Assembly: GCA_037178625.1 (NCBI GenBank)
Contig: CM074127.1
Coordinates: forward strand, 1,736,001 to 1,800,000
Reading direction: 5' to 3'
DNA length: 64,000 bases
Source of the DNA: Skeletonema tropicum
Lineage: Eukaryota; Bacillariophyta; Thalassiosirophyceae; Thalassiosirales; Thalassiosiraceae
Shown: piece by piece, positions 23,893 through 34,700 of the stretch
Layout: every line of letters starts with the position of its first letter
Numbering within the stretch: the stretch's first letter is position 1
The notes under the pieces: model-generated
What the model saw: the letters and a program-made list of their open reading frames with translations, nothing else
Database searches by the model: none
What the model was told of the DNA's origin: nothing
Position numbers and translations under genes: made by a program

Positions 23893-25704
23893 TCAATCTA
23901 TGTCATGTAAGTTGATTGCGATTTCTTCTATACGAGCTTTCTTTTGTGTACAGTTGACTTCATTGATAGACTCAACCATGCACCTCACTGCACAATGCGA
24001 TCTTCCGGACGATGCAAGTAATGGAGTCTGTATCTCTTCTTGAAGCCATGTTGGGAGAGAGCTATTTGATCTTGCATACCGTTGTATAAATGCGCATTCT
24101 ATTGATTGCATCCATTGCGCCAATTCTTTGTGCCCATCCATACTACACAAGTCCGATGGGCAGTGTCCTTCAGCATCCGGTGCTATGAATATCAACCCTC
24201 GTAAATCATCCTGCATAAACGTATCAACAATCCATTTACACGCCGTGATACTTCCTCTCTGAGCCGCCTTGTGCAATGCAGTATGCCCGTTTGAGTTTAC
24301 AGTGTAAAAGTCTAAACCAGCTTGCCGTAAAAACGCAAGTGTTTCAACAGTTGCATCTCCCTGAGCAGTCCATAGCACGGCATTGCATCCAAAACTATTC
24401 TCAGCATGGATATCACATCCAGAATCTCGTAAGAACTGCATAACATCCAAATGGCCTTGCCAAGATGCCCAGCAAAATGCGGTTGTACCATCTTGAGTCG
24501 TTGCATTTAAGTTCACATCAGGGCAATTGCTCACTAAATACTTGACAACATCCAAATGACCATTTCTAGCAGCCCAATGTAAAGGAGTTCTACCACGAAA
24601 CGCTCGTTTGGCTTTTTGCGGTTGATTTGGATTGCACTTGCATGTGTCAACTAGATATTTCACGATGGATATGTTCCCAGCACCCGCTGCCCAGTGTAAG
24701 GCTGTTGCTCCATTGCGATCTATTTCGTTTGCAGGTGAGAAGGATTTGGATTCGACTACAGTTACAAATGCATCAATATTGCCTGCCTTGACCATTTCAA
24801 AAGGATCAAGCTTTGACTCTGCTGTTTCTGCTGCTGACTCTTCATTATTCTCAACAAGACTGGGCTCCAACATTATAGCAATATCATCATCAATTACCGA
24901 CTCAGTCTGCTGATCCAGCTGCTGCTCTTGAAACACAACTACCGCCAAACAATTCACCGCATCTGCAGCAGACTCCGTAGCCGAAGCATATGTAATATTA
25001 TGCGCTTTCAGCTGATGCCACCATAATCCCTTTTGTCCCTTGAACCATCGCACACAGTGAGAACAGGGCAATTTACCTGCCTCATGAAGTTCATTGGAAC
25101 GTTTTTTGGATACCATGTGAATTATGCCCGATTCGTTGGATCGAATGTCAAAAAATTGAATGTTGTATTTGTTGGAGGATGCAGATGATGATGGTTGGAG
25201 TTCCTTTTCCAATTCTAATGAAAGTAGATTGGCGAGTGATGTAGCAGAGCATACTTGGCGCTGTGTCCCCAGCTCGGATATGAGTTCAAATGAAATCTTC
25301 GAGTTACTGTTGTTGCTATCTGCAATTTGATTCTTTTTCTTTTTCCTCTTTTGCTTCTTGCCGTCCTTGCCAACATTAGTATTACTGTTGGCCTTCTTGC
25401 CTGAGCCTAATATGTTCCCTATGATGTGGAACAATGTCAAGGCAGCCCGACATTCTACGTCATGGGGTTTCCCATCCACATTGGATTCATTATTGTTTGG
25501 AAATGATATACTGCTCTTTGATATCCGTTGCAGTTGCTCCTTCCACTGTTGCAGTGACGATGACGACGATGTAGCAGTGTTGGCATCATCATTACCAGAG
25601 AGAGACGTCGATGATGATGAATGGAACCCACTGCCGGCGAGACGAATCAGTGAAGCTGATACTGCCGAAGTTAATTCGTCCTCTATGGCGATTCTATCTA
25701 TCAT
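23893..25704 (-). CDS. Ankyrin-repeat protein with one C2H2 zinc finger
   Basis: Single exon, 603 aa, ATG at 25704. A Ser/Asn-rich N-terminus and a Lys-rich patch (KKQKRKKKKNQ, a likely nuclear localisation signal) precede a C2H2 finger CSHC...H-x4-H at about residues 215-240. Five or six ankyrin repeats start near residue 325: GATALHWAAGAGNISIVKYL, GRTPLHWAARNGHLDVVKYL, GTTAFCWASWQGHLDVMQFL, GCNAVLWTAQGDATVETLAF and GHTALHKAAQRGSITACKWI. The architecture suggests a nuclear scaffold, but the partner is unknown. It shares a divergent control region with the gene at 26371. Confidence 0.9.
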   Translation of the reverse strand: MIDRIAIEDELTSAVSASLIRLAGSGFHSSSSTSLSGNDDANTATSSSSSLQQWKEQLQRISKSSISFPNNNESNVDGKPHDVECRAALTLFHIIGNILGSGKKANSNTNVGKDGKKQKRKKKKNQIADSNNSNSKISFELISELGTQRQVCSATSLANLLSLELEKELQPSSSASSNKYNIQFFDIRSNESGIIHMVSKKRSNELHEAGKLPCSHCVRWFKGQKGLWWHQLKAHNITYASATESAADAVNCLAVVVFQEQQLDQQTESVIDDDIAIMLEPSLVENNEESAAETAESKLDPFEMVKAGNIDAFVTVVESKSFSPANEIDRNGATALHWAAGAGNISIVKYLVDTCKCNPNQPQKAKRAFRGRTPLHWAARNGHLDVVKYLVSNCPDVNLNATTQDGTTAFCWASWQGHLDVMQFLRDSGCDIHAENSFGCNAVLWTAQGDATVETLAFLRQAGLDFYTVNSNGHTALHKAAQRGSITACKWIVDTFMQDDLRGLIFIAPDAEGHCPSDLCSMDGHKELAQWMQSIECAFIQRYARSNSSLPTWLQEEIQTPLLASSGRSHCAVRCMVESINEVNCTQKKARIEEIAINLHDID

Positions 25705-25907
25705 TATTTGTCATGGTACAGTGGAGACGCTGTTCATTCAGGCATATGATGTGGATGGTGGTGTGGATGGTGGTCTATTGCTACTTATCTCATGGTTGGT
25801 GGCTGGTTGGTGGTTGGTTGATGTTGTATTGTGGGTGGTGGGTGGTGGTGGTTTTTGCGGAAATTCCTGGCTTTCAGACAGTTAGTTCAGTAGGTAGTTG
25901 AAGATGA

Positions 25908-25942
25908 TGACGTCACGCACAGGATGTCATACGTTGACGTCA
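25908..25942. promoter_or_regulatory. Two CRE-type TGACGTCA palindromes
   Basis: Perfect TGACGTCA occurs at 25908-25915 and 25935-25942, 27 bp apart start to start. They lie between the divergent ankyrin (minus) and 26371 (plus) genes. In diatoms, TGACGT/ACGTCA elements bind bZIP factors and mediate CO2/cAMP responses of carbonic-anhydrase promoters; this is known from Phaeodactylum. Use here is inferred. Confidence 0.6.
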
Positions 25943-26370
25943 TTCACTCACCGCGCACTTTCTCTTTGAAACATGCCGATCCATGCCATCATCATCACCA
26001 TCCGATCAGTACTCTCGTCTAATCATAACAAGTACTGTACCATTGACATCGCCGCAACGAGTTTGGAAGAAGTCGAAGAAGAATTTTGTGAGTGTGTATT
26101 TAGCGGTGTGATATGCGGATGCACCGCTACTTATCTTGCCCGCATAGCTGCCGCATGATATCTGATGTTGCCACTCCGTCACAACATACATATATTACAG
26201 AGATGCAATGGTCAGGATAAGATTGCTCCTATCTGTGCTGCATCCTGTGCTATTTGCATGTATCGTTTTGGTCCTCTCATCCACTGGACGCCATTGAACT
26301 ATCATTTAACATTCTTGTCACCATCTATCTATCGACAGACTTTGACATCTACACGAAGCAATAGGACATC

Positions 26371-26784
26371 ATGGGAGCTCTAAAACACCTCGTCCTTCCG
26401 CTATGCACGGCAGCTCATCTCTGCGCCATTGGCGTTTTCCTCGTCGAGGGTAAAGAGCATATGGCTAACCTACTCGAATGGCCACGAAATACCGTCAGAC
26501 TAACCCCAATCGAACGGCACTTGCTCGGTGCTGGCTTTGCATTTCATGTAGTTTTAGCAATTAACAATATTGCCGCCATCATGGTCGAAAGTGCACATTA
26601 TAGGGCAATGGCAACATTCTTGGAGTTGGTGTTATACTCGTTAGATTTGGCTGATGCCATGTATGAGAATACATTGTTGGGTGATGATATGACACCGTTT
26701 ACTCTGGTACCTCTGGCAACTATGACGGTTTTGACTGTTTTGGGTTTGTTGCTTCACAGTCAGGAACCATGGGCTGTTCACTAA
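26371..26784 (+). CDS. Small four-TM membrane protein, unknown function
   Basis: Single exon, 137 aa, with ATG 26371 in the context ATCATGG. Four hydrophobic helices are visible, near residues 5-25, 50-72, 80-100 and 108-130. There is a conserved-looking loop of Arg/Thr-rich sequence between helices 1 and 2, and the protein ends SQEPWAVH. I recognise no family. Topology suggests a small integral protein of an organelle or the endomembrane system. It has CRE-type sites about 430-460 bp upstream, shared with the ankyrin gene. Confidence 0.6.
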   Translation: MGALKHLVLPLCTAAHLCAIGVFLVEGKEHMANLLEWPRNTVRLTPIERHLLGAGFAFHVVLAINNIAAIMVESAHYRAMATFLELVLYSLDLADAMYENTLLGDDMTPFTLVPLATMTVLTVLGLLLHSQEPWAVH

Positions 26785-27229
26785 AGATAAGAACAAAATG
26801 AAATGAATCGTAGGGGAGAATGAATGAATGTGGGTATGTATATATTTATAATCAGCGGGTGCGGATCTCATAGCGAAATAGAAAGAGCTTGGCGGAAGGG
26901 TATTGTACAATGGGCGCAAGAAAAGTTAAGTGCAGGACATCCCTCGTCAATAAAGTGTAATACTGAACTGAACCATTCTAAGAAAGATCGATGCAATTGT
27001 TTGATCTTGAAAATATTCGTGTAGGAGTAGGAGGCAAACCCTTGATGTTTGCCTCATTGCACATGAACATCATAGACATAAATTGGATATCCAGGGACTA
27101 TTTTCATTTGGTGATGATTTGTCGAACAGACTACTTATTGCTTGGTAAAGTCGTCGTTTCCAAGCGACGTTTCTACTTATGTTGCAGAGTCATGGCATGA
27201 CTTCTTAATGCAAGCTCTTTTTACACACA

Positions 27230-27311
27230 GTTACAGGTTACAACATCATGATGTTACGTCGTTACAAAACTGATGTTACGTGTTACGTGCAGAGTTGTTA
27301 CAAGATGTTAC
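27230..27311. promoter_or_regulatory. Cluster of eight GTTAC motifs
   Basis: GTTAC occurs at 27230, 27237, 27253, 27261, 27275, 27282, 27297 and 27307, all on the plus strand. Spacings are 7, 16, 8, 14, 7, 15 and 10 bp. Several are part of ATGTTACGT. The cluster ends 220 bp before the start codon of the WW-NELF gene and may be a multi-site protein-binding array. Confidence 0.5.
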
Positions 27312-27530
27312 CTACGGAGATAGAATGCATAATCACTAATCACCATGGCATAAATAATTATCTAGTGAAGTAAGGAAGTAGGAAGTAGGCAATAGGCAAA
27401 CAATACGCTGCATGCAATACAACCCTCCGAGTATACACATTCATCATTGCTCTATCACCGTTTGTGATACTGACGACGTAAGGCGTTATCACACCGAGTG
27501 TTTCAAGTGTTATACAATTGCAATTTACCT

Positions 27531-30234
27531 ATGGCCGACGCAGAGCAAGCAACAAGCGGACGCACCATAGGAGACTGGACTGCCTTCCTAGACGATGAGA
27601 GTGGTACAAACATACTATTACAATGAAACTACGGGGGAAAGTCGATGGGATGCCCCCCCAGGCTTTGAGGATGCGAATGACAACGATCAAGATGCAGGGG
27701 ATGCGAGTGCATTGAGTAAAGATATCGATAGTCAAGAAGCACATAGCGATGATTATGACGGAATTACAAAATCTCCACAATTTAATGTGGGGGGTGACGC
27801 GGAGGATGACGATGATGGAATCACTCGATCGCCCCCAATGTATAATGAAGATGAAGCAGCAATCGAAGGTGGAACAGAAGAAGGAGGAGGAAAAGATGCT
27901 GAACAACAAGAAGAAGAAGTAGCCGTAGCCGACGGAGAAGAAATTGGCGGTGGATGGATAGCCTATCATGATGCCGAAGGTCGAGTGTATTACGCCAACA
28001 GTGAGACTGGAGAGACGCAGTGGGAAAGACCTGCTGTTGCTGCTGACGGTGAAGTTTCAAAGCAACCAGATGGGGAGGAGGGTGCAGTGGCCCATGACGA
28101 CGACGCGCAAGGAAGCGAAGACAAGGAAGAAGAACCAACCTTGGATGCAGCAACAGTAGCAGAGCAATTCCTCCAAGGGCAAGATGCCATCATGGAAGAC
28201 TCTGTATTGGACAATATTGCAACCCTAATCAACGAGTTGGGAAATGTGGCTGGAAAGAAGGCACAGCAGTACCTTGTTCAGGGATATCAGGGGGACACTG
28301 CCATGTGTGGACTGATGGGTTTATGGCTAGCAGAACTCAAATCATCGAGAGCAGCAGCGGTAGGGAAATCGCGACCTTCGGCGGCATCAAAGAATATTGC
28401 TCACGACAATAATGTATTTGAAGAGGGAGCTGATGCAGCACGTGATGTTGTAGAATCAGTGGTAAACCGGCTGGCTAGAGAACGATTTACAACCAATGGT
28501 GGAGATGCAATTATGAAGCTGACAAAGAAGCAAGCTGCTTTTGTTGATGAAATGATCAAGTCAGATCGTTGGAGAAAAATGCTTATTGATTTGTCGGCCA
28601 GCAACAAAGATAGTAAGCTGTTCATGTACTGTTTACAAACCATGTCCAATCTTGGACATCATCGTGAGATCGCAAATCGGATTGACCAGAGCGATTATTT
28701 TGGTGTCTTCAACTCGTTGCTCCGATCGGAACTATCAGTTGTGGGGAAGTTGGCAGTCGCTGGTTATGACGGATATAAAAAGGATGGTACCTCAGAAGGA
28801 AAAAGCTCAAATGAATCACTGACAAGTGGCCAAATTGAAACATTGACAGCAGATTTACGGCGAACATGTACTGCCACTTCATACACCTACCTGTACGCAA
28901 TGATAGTATTACAAGAGCTCATCAAAGATGCCCAAGAGGGTGAAGACGATTCACTTCAAAAAGCTTGTCAGAAATGGGAACGCCTCAGGGAAGAGCTTGA
29001 GGAAGAAATGATGAAGCCAGTTTCGACTGGGACAACATTTCAGAGAAAAAGGAGGATTGATGTGGCTCTTGCAATGAGTGATTTGGTCCAACGACAAAGG
29101 CGAAGGCTTGACCCAAGTTCAGATGATGCAATAAATCACGTAGACGTACCAAGCAATGTTGCTCAAAAGAATAATCTCGCTGATGCTCTAGACTCAGCCA
29201 TCGTTGCCTTGCTGACAAAGACCAGTCTTGGCAATCAAGTTGACAAAGACATGGCAGAAAATATATTGAAGTTTGCATACGGTGGTTCCACCGAAAGAAT
29301 AGGAGATCTACTCATCAAGCATCCATTTACAATCACTACACTATTGCATAATCTGTTTGGAGCAAAGAGAATTCGACAACTTGAAACAAGGCTAAAATGT
29401 GCTAGACTGGTTGCTTTGGCTGTGACAGCATCTGAAAGAGCTGTACGATCACAACAAGATGGTATCACTGTCAGCAATGAGGACGCATTATCTCAAATTG
29501 TTTTGAAAGGAAGTCAGTTATGTGAGCAAGTCGAAAACATGGTGAGCTTCACTGCTATAGATAGTGTTGAGGAAGGGCACGAAACTAGTGCCGGGAGACA
29601 GCTAAGTGCTCTTTGTATCAAATACCCTGTCATTGCGCAAGGAGCATTAATTTGGGCCAAAGGTCTTGCAAGCAACCCAGACTTTGTCACAACGGCGGCA
29701 TATCCAACTCTAGCACCATGTATTCTGTGTCTAGTGAGGATTATTACTCTCCATCACCCTCTTACAAGACCTGCTGCGCTGGAGTTGTCTATGATTTTCA
29801 TAGGTCACTCGAATAGTGACATCTCCCATCAAAAGATGGAATCCATCAAAGAACAATGTCTGCGGCTGATGCTCCTACTATCAGCCCAGGGTTTGTGTAT
29901 CGAGGTCATTTCAGCTGTACAAGACAAACTCCGAAAGAATGGGTCGTCCGAGCTGGATTCTGCGCTGATAAGATATTTTGTGTCGGGATTACTTGATACG
30001 GTACAACCTCCATTGACAGTGCCCTTTTGCAACTCATTCTTTGGGCTGTTACTCGAGAGGCAGTGCGTAGACGCTCTCAAGTCTCAACACTTTGAAAAAA
30101 GGAGACGTGACGAAATCATCCAGCTAATCAATCAGGTCGAAGGCCAGGGAAGTGAAGCAAGGTTCTGGTCTAATGTCCAGCAAATGTTATCCAATGTTAA
30201 ATCAGTATACTCTGCTGGTGAAGTACTAAAGTAA
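27531..30234 (+). CDS. NELF-C/D (TH1)-like protein with two N-terminal WW domains, one +1 frame break
   Basis: ATG 27531 starts a frame with the first half of a WW domain (WTAFLDDESG). The second half (TYYYNETTGESRWDAPPGF) continues in the +1 frame, which otherwise starts at ATG 27595. Skipping one base between 27592 and 27629 gives 900 aa. A second, intact WW domain lies at about residues 140-175 (GWIAYHDAEGRVYYANSETG...W). The rest aligns by eye with NELF-C/D: a GYQGDTAMCGLMGLWLAEL start, a YPVIAQGALIWAKG segment, and ALIRYFVSGLLDTVQPPLT near the end, where the human protein has the equivalent LIRYFV...LD...PP. NELF-C/D acts in RNA polymerase II promoter-proximal pausing. WW domains bind Pro-rich motifs, such as the Pol II CTD or splicing factors. 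The fusion is unusual. Confidence 0.8.
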
Positions 30235-30352
30235 TGTTGTTTCGATGGCGTGAAGCTCACGAAATTCTAGCGCTTTTCAATTATTTACTGTTTATTGATA
30301 AGAGTCGCCTTGATCGCTGTCACCCCATGTTTACCATAGTTTCCATTGTTCA

Positions 30353-31513
30353 CTACAAGTTTGCAGGAATTTCTCTCAGAAGCCAGAACCCTGCTGGATC
30401 ATCGTCCTCATCTTTCTGCACACTGATGAAGTGAAGTCCGCCAAGAGCATCCTTCCCTTCCTCAAATACTGCTGCTTCCCTTCGCTGAACGTCATTGAGC
30501 TTAGCCATGAGGTATTGATTATCTATGTCTGTTTCCATAACAAGTTCTCTTTTTCTAAGATCTGCCTTCAATCCTGCCACTTCTGTTCCTGCCAACCAAC
30601 TGGCTAGTGCCTTTGCTCTGGGTGTCAGAATTACAACACCCTGCACAAAGGAGTCAGCTGGAAGAGTGCTATCTACTGGAGCCAATCTTCCTACACCAAT
30701 GTTGCTATCATCAATTCCCCCACCCTCCATAAACTCCGCAAGAGGCAATCCAACAAATGCATATTTCTCTCCACGCAAAGCATCTGGAAGTTTCACTGCT
30801 GTTCGGATATCAAGGAATGTACCTCCAATGCCTCCAACTCCTCCCATTGTGGGTCGATAGCCGTCCATTTTAGGATACACGTCACGGTTGCGTTCCTCAA
30901 TCCATTGAGCCAAAGCAAAGGTACATCTACTCGGTCTGGCAACTACATCAATTTCAGACAGAGCGATGTTGATCTGTAAAAGGCGATACATGGTTAGATG
31001 AAACAAATTTGCAAGAGATTTTCAAACTATGAAAGGATATGTTCATTACCCACCATGTTGAACATAGCCCCACGAAAGAAGCGGATTGTACTTGGTTTCA
31101 CTTCACTGTCATCAATAATTTCTTCCAACACACGACGCACTTCTCTAGAGTTGACTTTGTTCGAAGGGAGCACTCGTTGAATCCTCATATTTCCCGAGGA
31201 ATCTGTCAACAGTATCTCCCATAATTTCTTCTTTCCAGTCAACTAATACAGGTCGAGAATAGCAATCTAGCTCCCATTCATCAGTCACCTTGTCCCAATT
31301 CAGCTCGTTTACTGCAGTCTCCGGTGATGCAGATGATAGCGAGGAAGAGGCTGTGATGATCGAAGAATGAACGTTGTTGCTATGACGCACTGCCGCTGAC
31401 GGTGGCGATGTAAATGCAGAACTCGACCTGAATGCAACACAAGATAATAAAAGGGTACAGAGGAGCACTTTCAGCGAAGAACAACTCCTACTTGACCAGT
31501 TTATTGCGTTCAT
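30353..31513 (-). CDS. Plastid TAB2/ATAB2-like RNA-binding protein (DUF1092), one +1 frame break
   Basis: The coding sequence is complement(30353..30973, 31054..31513), with an 80-nt GTGGGT...TTACAG intron in phase 0. The N-terminus is a signal peptide followed by SSA|FTSP, a stromal plastid signal. The family signature WELDCYSRPVL sits in one frame and GKKKLWEILLTDSSG in the next; one base must be skipped at about 31237-31240 (GTT-G-ACT). Later motifs VNSREV, IRFFRGAMFNM, then after the intron INIALSE, PSRCTFALAQWIEERNRDVYP and GYRP follow the Tab2 order, giving 359 aa. Tab2/ATAB2 binds the psaB 5' UTR and is needed for photosystem I translation in green algae and plants. A comparable plastid role is likely. 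Confidence 0.8.
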
Positions 31514-31795
31514 CTTGAGGTAGTGTAACAAGGAGCTAGCAGGAGTACATGAATAGATATTGAAGGAGTTTGTGCGCCATGGTAGGTTGCTTGTTGTTGC
31601 TTGATCATGATCATGCAACGTGGCAGCTAGAGAGATAAGATGGGTATCTTAATTTCGTTTCGTTTCTTGCTAGCTGCGTGCATTATGCTCACGCACTCTA
31701 TCGAAGCACTGCCATGCTCATTCAGTGCAAGAAGAGGCACAAGCTGACACCAAATATAACATCTAAACCTAATAAGTTGACATCATTAGTTTCAT

Positions 31796-34700
31796 CTACA
31801 CAGATTCAGTTTCAACGATTGTCTGGGTTTGGCTCACAGCATTGAAGTTACTCCTCAAATCATCATTTTCTCTCTTCAATGATTCGATATCATTGAGAGC
31901 GTTTTGCATTTCTAGTTTCCAAGCTGAAAGTTCTACCCGTGTCTTATCATGTTGCCGCATTTGGCTTGATATCTCCACTTCATGAGCAGCAACAAGTTTT
32001 TTCTTCTCCTCCTCCAGGCGTTTGATAGACTCTTGTAGAGACTTTTCCATCGACTCAAAGCGTTTGTGCGCAGCGTTCATTTCCTTCTCAAAATTGACCT
32101 TCTTACCAAGATCCTTTCCACCATCGTCTGCCGACTCCCACAGAAGGATTTCTGTCTTGAGACCTTGATTCTCAATTTGCAAGTCATTCAACGTCTCTAC
32201 AACGTTTGCAAACTGTAGGTTTCGTTGCTCACATTCATCGCATTCAGACTCTTGGTTTTTGAGCTCACTTAACTCATTCTCCAACGTATCAACACGAGTG
32301 ATCCACTGTTTTAATTCATCTTGATGAGCATTCTCATTTTGGTCGGATATCTGTTGTTGAGTACTCTGTAACAGCTCATCTTTCTCCTTCAAGGCATTTT
32401 TGAGTTCATAGATTGTTTCCTGGTCATCAGCATGTGTCCGCGAAGCATCGATTGTCTCAGCTTGAGACTCTGCCAGGAGTGTAGATAATCGATTGATCTC
32501 TTGTTCTAGACTTCTAATCTGAGCTTTCAATGTAAGCATATCTTCAGAAGGTTGCGCCACCTCTTTGCTCTCATTAACAATAACAGTACTGGCGAGCCTA
32601 TCTTCCAAGGATGCTACTTGCTCCTTCAACTCAGCCACTTCATTCATGTATTGCTTTTCGTTGTTAGCAAGGGAGTCATGAAGCGATCTGATGACTTCTA
32701 CGTCGTCGTCGTGGATTTTGGCAGCCTTTGCGACTTCTTCCTGGGATTCTTGTAGTTGTTTTGCCAACACGTTTACCTGCTCATTCAGAGCAACCATTTC
32801 TTCTTGGATTGCATCTCTCTCCCGCTGCATTTCAACCTCATCTACGTAAGTTCTCATTTTGCTCAGCTCTTGTTCCAAATTCTTCTTCGACTCAGATAGC
32901 TCACTCACGCGAAGTTTTAATGTCTCCAGCTCGCTGCCATCGAATCCTGTTTCATCTTTGCTCTTGTCCGCATTAATTTGCCCTTCTTCCTTTGCAAGTT
33001 TTTCCGATAGCTCGAGGTTTCGTTCTTCCAAAGCGTGTACTGCAGACCTTAGAGCTGCCATTTCTTCGATAGAATCTTGAGTATCAGGTAAAATATCGGG
33101 ATAAATCTCATCTTCACTCGCCTTGCTCGTTTTTGTAGCATTTGCCCGAAGTATAGCAAGCTGGGAGTGTGCTGCGTGAAGCTCCTCCTTTAATATCCTC
33201 AACTTCTGATCCTTTTCCCAAACGACAGCATCAAAGTCCACAGTCGCACTCTCATACTTTTTTAGCCGCTCATTTTCATCCTCCAGAGCACCAATCATAT
33301 CCCGCAATGACCTCTCTAAGTTTTCACTATCTTCTACAAATTTATCAAGCTCATCTTTCAACTCATCTCTTTCATACTCCAACTCTTCCAAATCGTCAAC
33401 AGCGTCCTTGAGACGTAATTTGTGCAGATCACATCTCTCCTGAGCTTCTTCCAAATCAACATTGACTTCAAGTAAGTCTTTCGACAACTGCTTGAACTCC
33501 TGGAGTAAGTCATTGTGTTCAGCTCTTACGTCGCTGATCTCAGTCAATTCATCTTTAAGCTGCTGGTGCTTCTTTTCCAGAATATCGAGCTCGTTGACAG
33601 TGTTGGTCAAATTCCAAGCTGCGGCTTTCACTTCTTTGTTTTTTGCCTCGACTGCCGCCTCAATATTTCTCGAAATTTCGTCAAGGAGTGCATCATGGTC
33701 ATAAAGGCTCTCTTCTACTTCAACGACGTCAAGAGTCGTTGAGACCTTTTTCAGCACTTTCAAAGCAAGTATTGCTTGGTTCTTGCTCGTAGACAGCCTT
33801 GATTGGAGGTCATTCTTATCTTCTTCGAGCTCAGTGATAGTTTTTTTAGCCAGTCGCAAGCTGGATTCCATCTCGTACTTGTTCTTATCGTGCTCGGCCT
33901 GCTGCTGCGTTTGAGATTCCTCTAGCTGAGACCGAGCTGCCTCTTCTTTTTCGCAATTTGCCCTCAATAGATCAACTTCTGCTGTAGCCTTGACGAGCTC
34001 TTCAGTATTAGCTTCGAGTTCACCACGAATAACCTCAAGAACCGTCTCCATTTTTTCAAGTTCAGCTTGGAAGGCATCTCGGCTATCTTCCGCCTCTTCC
34101 AATTGAGCAAGAACGTTCTTCAGGTGCACCCGTGTGTCATCCAGCTCTTCATCCTTTGCCGCTAGTTCAGATTTCATGCGATCGACCTCTCTACTGTAGG
34201 AGCTATCGCCTCTCATCTTTCAATCTTCTTGCGTCGTCAATCTCAGACTGCAAAAGGGCCATTGCTTCCTTGGACTCTTCCTTCAAGCGATCGTGATCTT
34301 CTTGTAACTGATCTTTTTCAGCAGCAGTATCGCACGTCAATTCCACTTGTGCTTTTAAGTCAGCTTGGACTGTACCCAATGAAGCTAATGTGTTAGCAAG
34401 CTCTTTCTTGGTAAGCTCCAAGGCATAGTGATCCTTGTTGTATGCATCAGAGAGCTCATTATTCTCTTCCAACAACGAAGAGAGTTCACAGGATACTTCA
34501 AGAAAACGCCCCTTCACGCCTGATAGCTCGTTCAATACATCATCGAGTTGTACCTGCACAGATTCTTTCTCTCTTCTGGTCTCATCGAGCTCACTGCTGA
34601 GCACAGCATTCTGTTTCTCGTGCGCTTCGAGCTGTAAAACCAAATTAGGAACGTCACTCAATTTCGCTGATAACTCGTTCATTTCTTGTTCATGCGTCGC

